DNA of 35,957 nt from positions 1 to 35,957 of the forward strand of contig NZ_JADCDA010000086.1 of NCBI RefSeq assembly GCF_020252405.1. The letters are read 5' to 3'. The notes beneath the pieces were generated by a model. That model was not told where the DNA came from, did no database searches, and saw nothing but the letters and a program-made list of their open reading frames with translations. The stretch is from Aestuariivirga sp. (GTDB lineage: Bacteria > Pseudomonadota > Alphaproteobacteria > Rhizobiales > Aestuariivirgaceae). Below, one piece after another: positions 1-8,059 of the stretch; position 1 is the first letter of the stretch; every line of letters begins with the position of its first letter. The position numbers were made by a program, and so were the translations under genes.

Positions 1-71
1 GGGAGGGGCAGGGGCGGGGGGCCCAGGAGTCCAATTCTCAAAGACCTGAGCCCGGGGACCCCCACCCTTAA

Positions 72-94
72 TCCCTCCCCACAAGGGGGAGGGA
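72..94. repeat. Short intergenic palindrome (CCCTCCCC...GGGGGAGGG)
   Basis: A C-run/G-run inverted repeat (arms CCCTCCCC and GGGGGAGGG around ACAA) lies in the gene-free stretch at 1-206. The first 30 bases of the window are also G-rich and of similar character. Palindromes of this composition are common between genes in Rhizobiales and related orders, so I read it as a dispersed intergenic element and not as a gene-specific signal. Nothing else in 1-206 looks coding. Confidence 0.5.
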
Positions 95-144
95 AAAGAC
101 CCCGATTCTGCATGACCGCCCGGCGCTCTAACGATGGATTCAGA

Positions 145-162
145 ATCCGGCTTCGCCGGGAT
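145..162 (-). terminator. Possible hairpin downstream of panC
   Basis: CCGGC-TTC-GCCGG forms a 5-bp GC stem with a 3-nt loop about 45 nt beyond the panC stop codon. There is no T-run on the minus strand after it, so it could equally be a decayed arm of an intergenic repeat. It is the only plausible end-of-operon structure seen for the panC side. Confidence 0.25.
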
Positions 163-206
163 GGCGGAGATCGGAGGAGGATCGTCAGGCGGGGGGAACG
201 GCGACA

Positions 207-1049
207 TCACACCCCCACATTATCGATCAGCCGCGTCTTGCCCAGCCAGGCGGCGGCGAGGATGCGCAGGGGTTCGCCGCGGTGCTGCGGCGGAGCCAGG
301 GTTTCGGCGTTGCGCACGGTGACGTAGTCGACCCTGAAGCCCAGCGCCAGCAGCGTGCGCGTGGCGAGCGTCATGGCGGACTGGAGGTCGAGGCCGCCGC
401 GGATGCGCTCCGCCGCATGGCCGATCGTCGAATGGATGGCCAGCGCCTGCTGGCGCTCCGGCTTCGAGAGATAGACGTTGCGCGATGATTTCGCGAGGCC
501 ATCCTCCTCCCGCACCGTGGGGATGCCGACGACCTCGATGGGAATGTCGAGGTCCTTCGCCATGCGGGTGACGACCTTGAGCTGCTGATAGTCCTTCTCG
601 CCGAACATGGCGCAGTCGGCCCCGGTCTGGATGAAAAGCTTGGCGACGACAGTCGTGACGCCATCGAAGAACTGCGGGCGGAACTTGTCCTCAAGCCCGG
701 CCTTGGCGGGGCCGCCAAGCGTGACAGTGGTGCAGAAACCCTCCGGATAGATCTCTTCCGGGTTCGGAACATAGATCATGTGGCAGCCGGCCTGGCCGAG
801 CTTGCGCACATCGCCTTCCTCGTCACGCGGATATTTGCCGAGGTCCTCATGGGCGGCGAACTGCATGGGGTTGATGAAGATGGTGGCAATCACCCGGTCC
901 GCGCGCTTCAGGCCTTCCGCCACCAGCTCCGTGTGGCCGGAATGAATGGCGCCCATGGTGGGAGCCACGGCATAGCGGAGCCCCTCGGCCCGCCACCTGG
1001 CGGTTTCGCGGCACAGCGCGGCAAGGGTGCGGACGAGTTTCGGTTTCAT
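207..1049 (-). CDS. panC: Pantothenate synthetase (pantoate--beta-alanine ligase)
   Basis: PanC joins pantoate and beta-alanine using ATP, the last step of pantothenate (vitamin B5, CoA precursor) synthesis in the cytoplasm. The 280-residue length is normal for the family. The nucleotide-binding HIGH-type signature is at residues 30-39 (PTMGAIHSGH). FINPMQF, the conserved FGEKDYQQL segment and the C-terminal KMSKS-like region (GLAKSSRN) follow in the expected order. One small oddity is Lys in AKSSRN where most homologues have Leu (ALSSRN). The start is ATG with no clear Shine-Dalgarno. It is the last gene of a minus-strand run, 65 nt downstream of dinB. panB, its usual partner, is not in the window. 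Confidence 0.95.
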   Translation of the reverse strand: MKPKLVRTLAALCRETARWRAEGLRYAVAPTMGAIHSGHTELVAEGLKRADRVIATIFINPMQFAAHEDLGKYPRDEEGDVRKLGQAGCHMIYVPNPEEIYPEGFCTTVTLGGPAKAGLEDKFRPQFFDGVTTVVAKLFIQTGADCAMFGEKDYQQLKVVTRMAKDLDIPIEVVGIPTVREEDGLAKSSRNVYLSKPERQQALAIHSTIGHAAERIRGGLDLQSAMTLATRTLLALGFRVDYVTVRNAETLAPPQHRGEPLRILAAAWLGKTRLIDNVGV

Positions 1050-1114
1050 GGCGAGGAATCGGTTCGTAATGCTCGGTCCTCAGTTTAACCCGGCCTGGGC
1101 CGCAGCGGAAAGGG

Positions 1115-2422
1115 TCAGTCGTCCGAGCCGAAGGTGATGCCGCGGCCGACGGCGCTGCGGCCGAACTTGTCGCGGATGCGGTCGACCGCAAGCTCCGCCC
1201 TGGCGCGGGCGGCGGTGGTGACATCGAGCGTCTCCGTCTCCTGCCCGGGCCGCGCCTCCACCAGCCCGGAGATGCCGATGCCGATGAGCCGGAAGGCCGT
1301 GCCCGTCGCCTCGCGCCGGAGGAGCGGCAGGGCGGCGTCATAAATTCGGCCGGCGAGCAGCGTGGGGTCGGCCAGCGAGACGTTGCGGGTGCGGAGCTTG
1401 AACCCGGCGGTCTTGAGCTTCAGCACCACGGTGTGACCGGCAACGCCTTCCGCCTTGGCGCGGCGCGACACTTTCTCGGCCAGCGGCCAGAGGATGCGCT
1501 CCAATTCAATGCGCTCCGCGATGTCGGTGTTGAAGGTGGTCTCCGCACTGATCGACTTCGAGTGGTCGTCCGCCGAGACGATGCGCTGGTCCTCGCCGCG
1601 CGACAGGTGATAGAGGCGCGCGCCCATGGAGCCGAAGCGGCGCATCAGCGCGGTCTTCTCCATCTGCTGAAGCTGGGCGATCATGGTGATGCCGCCTCTG
1701 GCCAGTTCTTCCTGCATGGCCTTGCCCACGCCCCAGATGAAGCCCACCGGCCTGGTGGCGAGAAAGCTCAGCGTTTCCGCCTTCCCCAGCACCGAAAAGC
1801 CGCGCGGCTTTTCGAGATCGGAGGCGAGCTTCGCCAGGAACTTGTTGTGCGACAGGCCCACCGAGGCGGTGATGCCCACCTTCTCCGAAATGCGCCGCAT
1901 GAGACGCGCCAGCGTCAGCGCCGGGCTCATGCCGTGCAGGCGCGCCGTGCCGGTCAGATCGAGGAAGGCCTCGTCGATGGAGAGGGGCTCGACCAGCGGC
2001 GTCACGTCCAGCATCAGCGCGCGCATGATTTTTCCGGCGGCGGAATATTTCGCCATGTCCGGTTTGATGACCACGGCCTCCGGGCAGAGCTTCAGCGCCT
2101 TGAACATGGGTATGGCCGACTTCACGCCATGGATGCGCGCGATGTAGCAGGCGGCGGAGACGACGCCGCGCGTTCCGCCGCCGACGATCACCGGCCTGTC
2201 GGCAAGCTCCGGCCGGTCACGCTTCTCGACTGCGGCATAGAAGGCATCGCAGTCGATATGGGCGATCGAGAGCTGATGCAGCTCCGGATGGCGCAGCAGG
2301 CGCGGGCTGCCGCAGTGCCTGCAGCGCCGCTCGCCGCCCGAAACAGGCGTAAAGCAGTCGCGGCAGAAGCCATCCGCCGCAGCATTGTCTTGCATGCGCC
2401 GGGGGTGGGTGTCAGCCCTCAC
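1115..2422 (-). CDS. dinB: Y-family DNA polymerase IV with N-terminal zinc ribbon
   Basis: Error-prone lesion-bypass polymerase (Pol IV/DinB). Y-family motifs are clear: HIDCDAFYAAVE (first catalytic Asp), PVIVGGG, SIDEAFLDL (catalytic Asp-Glu), the helix-hairpin-helix region with GVGKAMQEEL, and a little-finger domain with SISAETTF. Before the palm there is a Cys4 element (C20, C23, C34, C37), a likely zinc ribbon found in rhizobial DinB proteins and absent from E. coli DinB. The start is GTG and overlaps the upstream stop by 4 bp (GTGA). A GAAGGGGG stretch about 6-8 nt upstream supports this start over the ATG at 2395, which would still keep the ribbon. At 435 residues it is longer than E. 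coli Pol IV because of the extension. No SOS box was identified at the operon head. Confidence 0.93.
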   Translation of the reverse strand: MRADTHPRRMQDNAAADGFCRDCFTPVSGGERRCRHCGSPRLLRHPELHQLSIAHIDCDAFYAAVEKRDRPELADRPVIVGGGTRGVVSAACYIARIHGVKSAIPMFKALKLCPEAVVIKPDMAKYSAAGKIMRALMLDVTPLVEPLSIDEAFLDLTGTARLHGMSPALTLARLMRRISEKVGITASVGLSHNKFLAKLASDLEKPRGFSVLGKAETLSFLATRPVGFIWGVGKAMQEELARGGITMIAQLQQMEKTALMRRFGSMGARLYHLSRGEDQRIVSADDHSKSISAETTFNTDIAERIELERILWPLAEKVSRRAKAEGVAGHTVVLKLKTAGFKLRTRNVSLADPTLLAGRIYDAALPLLRREATGTAFRLIGIGISGLVEARPGQETETLDVTTAARARAELAVDRIRDKFGRSAVGRGITFGSDD

Positions 2423-3081
2423 CGCGTGCCCCCTTCATCCAGCAGCCTCATCACGAAAGGCTGCGCCTCTGCCCAGCTCGCGGTCCTGAGCGACACAAAA
2501 TCGAGCGGCGCGATGTGCCGGGCGAAGCGTCCGTCGTGGAGGAAGTGGATGAGCGTCACCTCGGGCGCATATTCATGCGCCGAGGCGATATAGGACGGGC
2601 TGTCGTCGATGAAGATGACGGGTCGGCCGCCCCGGTCCGCAAGGTTGCGGATGGCGGGGCCCTTGGGGCCGGAATTGGTGACCACGGGAAAGGGCAGGCC
2701 GTGGTTCTGCAAGTTTTCGCGGCGGTGGTCGCCCGCCGTGTGGGGCAGGTTGGTGAGCAGCACCACATCGGCCTTCTCGCCGATGGCGAGGAGTGCGGAG
2801 ACGGCGCCGTCGATCTCCTGCATATGACGGGTGCGGGTGTCGAAGAACGATCCGATCATCTCCGCCACCAGCGGCTCGGGGGCTGGCGCATTGGTCTCGC
2901 GGCAGCGGATGTTGCCGTTGAGCGCGAAGCTCGCGGTATCGAGCCACAGGCCGTGGAGACCGATATAATCCTCGAAGTCCCGGGTGAAATGCACGATCAC
3001 CTCGTCGACGTCGCAGATGACGAGGGGGCGGCCGGTGAAGCTCAGGGTGGCGAGCTGGCCCTGGGTGATCTCAGAAATCAA
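2419..3081 (-). CDS. HAD-superfamily phosphatase-like protein
   Basis: A 220-residue protein with haloacid-dehalogenase (HAD) fold motifs: motif I ICDVDEVI (nucleophile Asp24, general acid Asp26), motif II LLTN, a Lys in the PKGPAI segment as motif III, and motif IV FIDDS. This predicts a Mg-dependent phosphohydrolase; the substrate is not apparent. Alphaproteobacterial homologues are generally annotated as hypothetical or HAD-like. The start codon is TTG, but a strong AGGAG lies six bases upstream, so the start is convincing. It overlaps DUF3572 upstream by 11 bp and dinB downstream by 4 bp, so the three genes are probably translationally coupled. Confidence 0.8.
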   Translation of the reverse strand: MISEITQGQLATLSFTGRPLVICDVDEVIVHFTRDFEDYIGLHGLWLDTASFALNGNIRCRETNAPAPEPLVAEMIGSFFDTRTRHMQEIDGAVSALLAIGEKADVVLLTNLPHTAGDHRRENLQNHGLPFPVVTNSGPKGPAIRNLADRGGRPVIFIDDSPSYIASAHEYAPEVTLIHFLHDGRFARHIAPLDFVSLRTASWAEAQPFVMRLLDEGGTR

Positions 3082-3364
3082 CGGCGGCTCCTGGAAGCTT
3101 GCGGCGGAGTTGGACGATGCGTTCGGGGCGAATCCGCTGCTCCTCGGCGAAAATCAGAAGCAGGCTTTCGTCGCCCAGCAGGTGGTCGAGGATGAAGCCG
3201 AGGAAGGCGGGTTTCGCGGCGCCGGCACGGATGGCCGCCACGTCGAGCCCTGACAGGTCCATGAAGCGCTGCAATCTTTCGCTGTCGGACGCAAGAAAGC
3301 CTATCGCATCGATCGCAAGGATTTCGGCGTCTTCGGAGTTGTTCCCGGCCTTGTTCTTCATCAT
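3071..3364 (-). CDS. DUF3572 family protein
   Basis: A small acidic helical protein of 97 residues from ATG at 3364. It matches the alphaproteobacterial DUF3572 family by its pattern NSEDAEILAIDAIGFLASDSERLQRFMDLSGL followed in family members by a LLGDESLLLIFAEE-type segment; both are visible here. The function is unknown. The family is recurrently found beside divK/pleD and dinB in Rhizobiales, as here. The start is uncertain: a TTG at 3376 is preceded by GAGGGG at 7-nt spacing and would add four residues, while ATG at 3364 or 3361 has no good ribosome site. The gene heads the minus-strand operon and is divergent from divK. Confidence 0.8.
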   Translation of the reverse strand: MMKNKAGNNSEDAEILAIDAIGFLASDSERLQRFMDLSGLDVAAIRAGAAKPAFLGFILDHLLGDESLLLIFAEEQRIRPERIVQLRRKLPGAAVDF

Positions 3365-3376
3365 GGTGAATCGCAA

Positions 3377-3391
3377 TTAACCACCCCTCAA
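3377..3391 (+). promoter_or_regulatory. Candidate CtrA half-match in divergent DUF3572/divK region
   Basis: TTAA-N7-TCAA matches three and a half of the four-plus-four bases of the CtrA consensus TTAA-N7-TTAA. A GAATC (GANTC, CcrM methylation) site sits a few bases to the left, at about 3368. divK is CtrA-controlled in Caulobacter, which makes the site plausible, but the match is imperfect and found by eye. Confidence 0.3.
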
Positions 3392-3549
3392 CCGCGTTGA
3401 ACAGAGTACGTATTGGGTTAAGCTGTTGGTTACCCAAGATGGTCCAGAAATGGGCCTTGCAGAGGGGGCTTGGGGTTCGGTTCTGCGGCAACCTCAGCCG
3501 GATGGGTGTGAATGTGTCATTATCGGCGGGACCGGTGAGAACGCCAGAA

Positions 3550-3936
3550 ATGCGGCGGGCCGCGGCCAAGAAAGTGCTGGTCGTGGAGGACAATGAGTTG
3601 AACATGAAGCTGTTCAACGACCTGCTCGAGGCCAATGGCTATCAGGTGATCCAGACGCGGGACGGTCTTTCCGCGCTCGATCTGGCGCGCCAGCACCGGC
3701 CGGACCTGATCCTGATGGACATTCAGTTACCCGAGGTCTCCGGCATCGAGGTCACCAAATGGCTGAAGGAGGACGACGATCTGCGCACGATCCCCGTCAT
3801 CGCCGTCACCGCCTTCGCCATGAAGGGCGATGAGCAGAAAATCCGCGAGGGCGGCTGCGAGGCCTATATCTCGAAGCCCATTTCGGTCGTCAGTTTCCTG
3901 CGGACCATCGACAGCTATCTGAAGCAACCGCAATGA
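3550..3936 (+). CDS. divK: Single-domain response regulator DivK
   Basis: A stand-alone receiver domain that controls asymmetric division by modulating the DivJ/PleC and DivL/CckA kinases upstream of CtrA. The sequence [25 protein letters not shown] and the segments [37 protein letters not shown] and [10 protein letters not shown] are the highly conserved DivK core. The phosphoacceptor is Asp57 by this numbering, with the acidic pair Glu13/Asp14 and Lys in SKP. The open frame extends upstream to 3397, but residues before ATG 3550 do not resemble DivK, and 128 residues is the family size, so I chose 3550. The stop overlaps the pleD start by 4 bp (ATGA). Confidence 0.93.
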   Translation: MRRAAAKKVLVVEDNELNMKLFNDLLEANGYQVIQTRDGLSALDLARQHRPDLILMDIQLPEVSGIEVTKWLKEDDDLRTIPVIAVTAFAMKGDEQKIREGGCEAYISKPISVVSFLRTIDSYLKQPQ

Positions 3937-5297
3937 CGGCGCGCGTCCTCGTCGTCGATGACATTCTGGCCAATGTCCGGCTGCTGGAGGCCAAGCTCGC
4001 GGCGGAGTATTTCGAGGTCGTCACCGCCATGAATGGCGCCGACGCGCTGGAGGCCGTGCAGCGCACCAGCCCCGACATCGTGCTGCTCGACGTGATGATG
4101 CCCGGGATTGACGGCGTGGAGGTTTGCCGCCGCATCAAGCAGAACCCCGCGACCCAGCATATTCCGGTGGTCATGGTGACGGCCCTCGATCAGCCGGATG
4201 ACCGGGTGCGGGGGCTCGAGGCGGGCGCCGACGATTTTCTGACCAAGCCGGTCAATGACGTGGCGCTGTTCTGCCGCGTCAAGGGCCTGGTGCGCCTCAA
4301 GATGCTCACCGACGAGTTGCGAGCGCGCACCGGGGCGGACCCGCTTGGGCTGGCGGCGGCCGAACCTGCCGCGGAGGCGGCCGCGGGACGCGTTCTGGTG
4401 CTGGACAATCGCCTGACGGCGGCGGAGCGCATCCGCAGCCTGCTGGCGCCGAAACATGAAGTGACGCTCGTCACCGAACCACAGCAGGCCTTCGAGGCCT
4501 TCGGCGCGGCGCAGGGCGGCTTCGACCTGATCATGGTCAACCTCGACCTCGAAGGAATGGACGGCCTGCGCATCTGCTCGCAGCTAAAGTCGGTCGAGAC
4601 GACGCGCCAGACGCCGATCCTCATCCTCATCGACCCGGATGACCACCAGCGCCTGCTGCGCGCCCTCGACATGGGGGTGAACGACTATCTGATCCGCCCC
4701 ATCGACAGGCAGGAGCTGCTGGCGCGCGTCGCCACCCAGATCCGCCGCCACCGCTACACCGAGCAGCTGCGCCTCACGGTCCGCGCTTCGATAGAAATGG
4801 CGGTGACCGATGCGCTTACCGGCCTCTACAACCGCCGCTATCTCGAAACGCAGCTCGTTCAGCTGATCGAGCAGTCGGCGGACCGCGGCAGGGGCCTGTC
4901 GCTGATCAGCCTCGACATCGACTTCTTTAAATCGGTGAACGACACCTATGGCCATGATGCGGGCGACCGCGTGCTGCAGGAAGTGGCAGGCCGCATCCGT
5001 GGCTGCGTGCGCAGCGGCGATCTTGCCTGCCGCACCGGCGGCGAGGAATTCGTCATGGTGCTGCCGGGTGCCGGCATGGCGGTGGCCGAGAAGGTGGGCG
5101 AGCGCATCCGCAAGGCCATTGCCGGCAAGCCCTTCATGCTGGGGCCGGGTTCGCATCTGACCGTCACCGCCTCGCTGGGCGTTTCGAGCGTCGCGGCAGC
5201 CGGGGACACGGTGGAGGAACTCCTCAAACGGGCAGACCGCGCCCTCTATCGCGCCAAGCACGAGGGCCGCAACCGGGTGGTTCCCGCTGCGGCTTGA
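3933..5297 (+). CDS. pleD: Diguanylate cyclase response regulator PleD (REC-REC-GGDEF)
   Basis: Makes cyclic di-GMP when phosphorylated, driving the motile-to-sessile polar switch. Residues 1-120 are a receiver domain with DD at 9-10 and phosphoacceptor Asp53 (VLLDVMMPG). Residues about 150-290 are a second receiver in which the phosphoacceptor position is Asn (IMVNLDLEG), so it should act as a dimerisation adaptor as in Caulobacter PleD. The C-terminal GGDEF domain begins at [10 protein letters not shown] and has the active-site loop GGEEF. An RxxD inhibitory site (RSGD) lies five residues before the loop, so product inhibition should be intact. The length of 454 is normal. It is translationally coupled to divK. 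rpmG, which often follows pleD in alphaproteobacteria, is absent here. Confidence 0.95.
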   Translation: MTARVLVVDDILANVRLLEAKLAAEYFEVVTAMNGADALEAVQRTSPDIVLLDVMMPGIDGVEVCRRIKQNPATQHIPVVMVTALDQPDDRVRGLEAGADDFLTKPVNDVALFCRVKGLVRLKMLTDELRARTGADPLGLAAAEPAAEAAAGRVLVLDNRLTAAERIRSLLAPKHEVTLVTEPQQAFEAFGAAQGGFDLIMVNLDLEGMDGLRICSQLKSVETTRQTPILILIDPDDHQRLLRALDMGVNDYLIRPIDRQELLARVATQIRRHRYTEQLRLTVRASIEMAVTDALTGLYNRRYLETQLVQLIEQSADRGRGLSLISLDIDFFKSVNDTYGHDAGDRVLQEVAGRIRGCVRSGDLACRTGGEEFVMVLPGAGMAVAEKVGERIRKAIAGKPFMLGPGSHLTVTASLGVSSVAAAGDTVEELLKRADRALYRAKHEGRNRVVPAAA

Positions 5298-5340
5298 TGG
5301 CATTTGCGCCGCCGCCGTTTCGTTGTAGACCCGCCGCGCC

Positions 5341-6474
5341 ATGAGGTCCGACAAAGCAGCGCCAAAGGATCCGCCTGAAAGCCGCCGCTGGGGCACCCGC
5401 GGAACGGCGGGCGCCACCTTTGCCGGCCAGCTGACATTCGAGCACGTCTCCCGCCGCTTCGGGCGGACCGCCGCGGTGGAGGACGTGAGTTTCACCCTGA
5501 AGACCGGCGAGATCGCCTGCCTGCTCGGCCCCTCGGGCTGCGGCAAGACCACGCTGTTGCGCATCGCGGCGGGAATCGACAAGCCGGACTCGGGCCGCCT
5601 GCTGTTCGATGGGCAGGAGATGGCGGGTCCATCGCGCTTCGTGCCGCCGGAAAAGCGCAACATCGGGCTGATGTTTCAGGATTTCGCGCTGTTCCCGCAT
5701 CTCCCCATCATCGGCAACGTGGCCTTCGGCCTCAACGCGCTGCCCCGTAAGGAGGCTTACCGCATTGCGCTGCACGCGCTGGAGCGGGTGGGGCTTGCCC
5801 ATTATGCCCAGAGTTACCCCCACAGCCTGTCGGGCGGCGAGCAGCAGCGCGTGGCGCTGGCCCGCGCCCTTGTGCCGCGGCCACAGGTGCTGCTGATGGA
5901 CGAACCTTTCTCGGGCCTGGATCAGCGCCTGCGCGAGTCGGTGCGCGCCGAAACGCTCACCCTGCTGCGCGAAACCCGCGCCTCATGCCTGCTGGTGACC
6001 CATGATCCGGTGGAAGCCATGGGCCTTGCCGACCGCATCTTGCTCATGCGCCGGGGCCGCCTCATCCAGACGGGGACGCCGGAGGAACTCTACCGCGCCC
6101 CGGTCGATGCCGCGGCGGCGCGCTTCTTCTCCGACACGGATGAAATCCGCGGGCTTGTGGACCACGGGAATGTGATGACCGCGCTTGGAGCCTTTCCATG
6201 CCCGGACCGTGTGAAGGGGCCGCAGGCGCTGGTCCTGATCCGGCCGCAGGGTATTCGCCGCGCCGAAGGCGGGCAGGGGGTTGAGGGCCTCATCACGGAC
6301 ACCCGCTTTCAGGGCGATGACGTCAAGTGTTCAGTCTTGTTCAAAGGCTTGGAAGAGCCTCTTAATGCTTTGCTTGAGTCACGGGCCGCCCCCCAGCGCG
6401 GCGAAACGGGCCTTTTCCGCATCGACCCGGATCACGTTTTCGTCTTTGAATCGGACAGTCCGCATCCTATCTGA
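5341..6474 (+). CDS. ABC transporter ATP-binding protein (Fe3+/spermidine-putrescine type), orphan
   Basis: A nucleotide-binding subunit of an importer of the CUT1/FbpC/PotA class. Visible motifs are Walker [10 protein letters not shown], the Q-loop in [11 protein letters not shown], the signature [15 protein letters not shown], Walker [13 protein letters not shown] and the switch His in VTHDPVEAM. About 120 residues after the ATPase core resemble a TOBE-type regulatory domain (VLIRPQGIR ... [11 protein letters not shown]). Arrangement and length (377) fit ferric-iron or thiamine/polyamine ATPases, but no permease or binding protein is adjacent, so the substrate cannot be assigned. The first ~29 residues are a low-complexity extension before the usual [11 protein letters not shown] beginning, so the true start may be internal. 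It lies 43 nt after pleD and 100 nt before tatA. Confidence 0.85.
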   Translation: MRSDKAAPKDPPESRRWGTRGTAGATFAGQLTFEHVSRRFGRTAAVEDVSFTLKTGEIACLLGPSGCGKTTLLRIAAGIDKPDSGRLLFDGQEMAGPSRFVPPEKRNIGLMFQDFALFPHLPIIGNVAFGLNALPRKEAYRIALHALERVGLAHYAQSYPHSLSGGEQQRVALARALVPRPQVLLMDEPFSGLDQRLRESVRAETLTLLRETRASCLLVTHDPVEAMGLADRILLMRRGRLIQTGTPEELYRAPVDAAAARFFSDTDEIRGLVDHGNVMTALGAFPCPDRVKGPQALVLIRPQGIRRAEGGQGVEGLITDTRFQGDDVKCSVLFKGLEEPLNALLESRAAPQRGETGLFRIDPDHVFVFESDSPHPI

Positions 6475-6574
6475 GCGACATTGCGCTTCGGTTGCGGCGC
6501 GCCGGGGTTTCTGCTTAAGTGCCGCGAAAGCTGAGGAGGGAGTTTTCTCTCTCCGGAGAAAGGGAGTTTGTCTT

Positions 6575-6796
6575 ATGGGTTCGCTGTCGATCTGGCATTG
6601 GATTCTCGTCATTCTGGTTGTCGTGCTCCTGTTCGGCCGGGGCAAGGTGTCTGACCTGATGGGCGATGTCGCCAAGGGCATCAAGAGCTTCAAGAAGGGC
6701 CTCGCCGAGGATGACGCGCCTGTTGCGTCCGCCGATCCCAAGCCCATCCAGCAGCAGACCGCCGTGAAGTCCGAGGCCGAGAAGGCCCAGAGCTGA
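6575..6796 (+). CDS. tatA: Sec-independent translocase subunit TatA
   Basis: The pore-forming subunit of the twin-arginine translocase, which exports folded, often cofactor-bearing proteins. It has 73 residues: one N-terminal membrane helix ([17 protein letters not shown]), an FGRGK hinge, an amphipathic helix ([19 protein letters not shown]) and an acidic, disordered tail. An AAGGGAG Shine-Dalgarno stands about 8 nt before ATG 6575, which supports this start within a much longer open frame. It begins the tatABC operon; the next gene follows after 49 nt. Confidence 0.93.
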   Translation: MGSLSIWHWILVILVVVLLFGRGKVSDLMGDVAKGIKSFKKGLAEDDAPVASADPKPIQQQTAVKSEAEKAQS

Positions 6797-6845
6797 TTTG
6801 GCACGCTGATCAGACAGGCCGGCGCGCCTCCAGCCGGAAACGCAC

Positions 6846-7223
6846 ATGTTCGATTTCGGGTTCGGTTATAGCGAGATGTTCGTGATCGCTGTCGTGGCGA
6901 TCATCGTCATCGGCCCCAAGGACCTGCCCAAGGTTCTGCGCGCTTTCGGCAAGACAGTGGCCAGGATGCGCGGCATGGCCCGCGAGTTCCAGGGTCATCT
7001 CGACCAGGCCATGAAGGAAACGGGCTTCGACGAGGTGAAGAAGGAATTCGACAACGTCCGGAACCAGGCCAATTTCATTGACCCCGCGGTGGCGAAGAAG
7101 GCCGCCGAAGACAGCACCCAGAAGCAGGTGGATGACTTCAAGAAGCTGTTCGGCGAAGTTCCCGCGGCCGACGCCGCCAAACCGAACGCACCGGCCACCA
7201 CAGCGACTCCCGCAGCTTCATGA
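6846..7223 (+). CDS. tatB: Sec-independent translocase subunit TatB
   Basis: The Tat receptor-complex subunit that binds twin-arginine signal peptides with TatC. It starts MFDFGFGYSEMFVIAVVAIIVIGPKDLP, the diagnostic TatB helix with Glu in SEM and the GPKDLP hinge. The amphipathic helix VLRAFGKTVARMRGMAREFQ follows, then a charged helical part and an Ala/Pro/Thr tail. The 125 residues are typical of shorter alphaproteobacterial TatB. Its stop overlaps the tatC start by 4 bp. Confidence 0.95.
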   Translation: MFDFGFGYSEMFVIAVVAIIVIGPKDLPKVLRAFGKTVARMRGMAREFQGHLDQAMKETGFDEVKKEFDNVRNQANFIDPAVAKKAAEDSTQKQVDDFKKLFGEVPAADAAKPNAPATTATPAAS

Positions 7224-7987
7224 CCCAGCAGGACATCGACGCCTCGGAAGCTCCGCTGATCGAGCACCTGATCGAGCTGCGCACCCGGCTCATCTGGTGC
7301 GTTATTGGCTTCATCGGCGCCTTCATCTTCAGCTTCTTCTTCTCTTCCGACATTCTGAACTTGCTGGTGCTGCCGTTCAAATGGGGCACCGGCCAGGACG
7401 TGTCGCTGATCTCGATCAAACTCCTTGGCGTGTTTCTGGTGAAGCTCAAGATCGCTTTTTTCGGCGGCCTGTTCATCGGCTTCCCGCTGATCGCCACCCA
7501 GATCTACCAGTTCGTGGCGCCGGGGCTTTATAAGCACGAGAAGGCGGCTTTCCTGCCCTATCTTGTGGCAACGCCCATTTTCTTCATCCTCGGCGCGTCG
7601 CTGGTCTATTTTTTCCTGCTGCCGGTGGCGATCCACTTCTTCACCGCACTGGCCGGCACCTCTGGCGTGGCGCTGATGCCCGACATCGAGGCCTATCTCG
7701 ATTTCGTCATGATGCTGATCCTCGCCTTCGGCCTGTGCTTCCAGCTCCCCGTGATTCTCACACTGCTCGGCCAGATCGGCATCGTCAGCTATGAGCAGCT
7801 CAAGTCCGGACGGAAATTCGCCATTGTCGGCGTGTTCATCGTCGCCGCCGTGCTCACCCCGCCGGACCCGATTTCGCAAGTCGCCATGGCCGTGCCGCTG
7901 ATGGGGCTCTACGAGGTTTCGGTGCAGGCCGTCCGCCTCATCGAGGCCCGCCGCAAGAAGCGCGAGGCGGCGAAAGAGGCGTCGTAA
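7220..7987 (+). CDS. tatC: Sec-independent translocase subunit TatC
   Basis: The polytopic core of the Tat translocase, which recognises the RR signal motif. It has 255 residues and about six hydrophobic segments. The cytoplasmic N-terminus IEHLIELRTRL contains the conserved HLxELRxR signature. The first periplasmic loop carries the expected TQIYQFVAPGLYKHEK stretch (conserved Phe-x-x-Pro-Gly-Leu), and AAVLTPPDPISQ is the conserved loop before the last helix. The gene is coupled to tatB by an ATGA overlap. A GC-rich hairpin (GCCCC/GGGGC, about 7990-8004) follows the stop but has no T-tract. Confidence 0.95.
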   Translation: MTQQDIDASEAPLIEHLIELRTRLIWCVIGFIGAFIFSFFFSSDILNLLVLPFKWGTGQDVSLISIKLLGVFLVKLKIAFFGGLFIGFPLIATQIYQFVAPGLYKHEKAAFLPYLVATPIFFILGASLVYFFLLPVAIHFFTALAGTSGVALMPDIEAYLDFVMMLILAFGLCFQLPVILTLLGQIGIVSYEQLKSGRKFAIVGVFIVAAVLTPPDPISQVAMAVPLMGLYEVSVQAVRLIEARRKKREAAKEAS

Positions 7988-8059
7988 CCGCCCCGCCGCG
8001 GGGCTTCCAGTCGCCTGTCCGGCGTCCTATAGGAGGGCCAATAACAGGACTCATCCGGC

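Noticed and set aside
1433-2593. A 386-codon plus-strand frame across dinB
   Set aside because: Antisense shadow of dinB and the HAD gene, both of which have clear catalytic motifs on the minus strand.
7990-8004. GC hairpin after tatC as a terminator
   Set aside because: The short stem GCCCC/GGGGC is followed by TTCCAG without a T-tract, and serS continues in the same direction 73 nt on.
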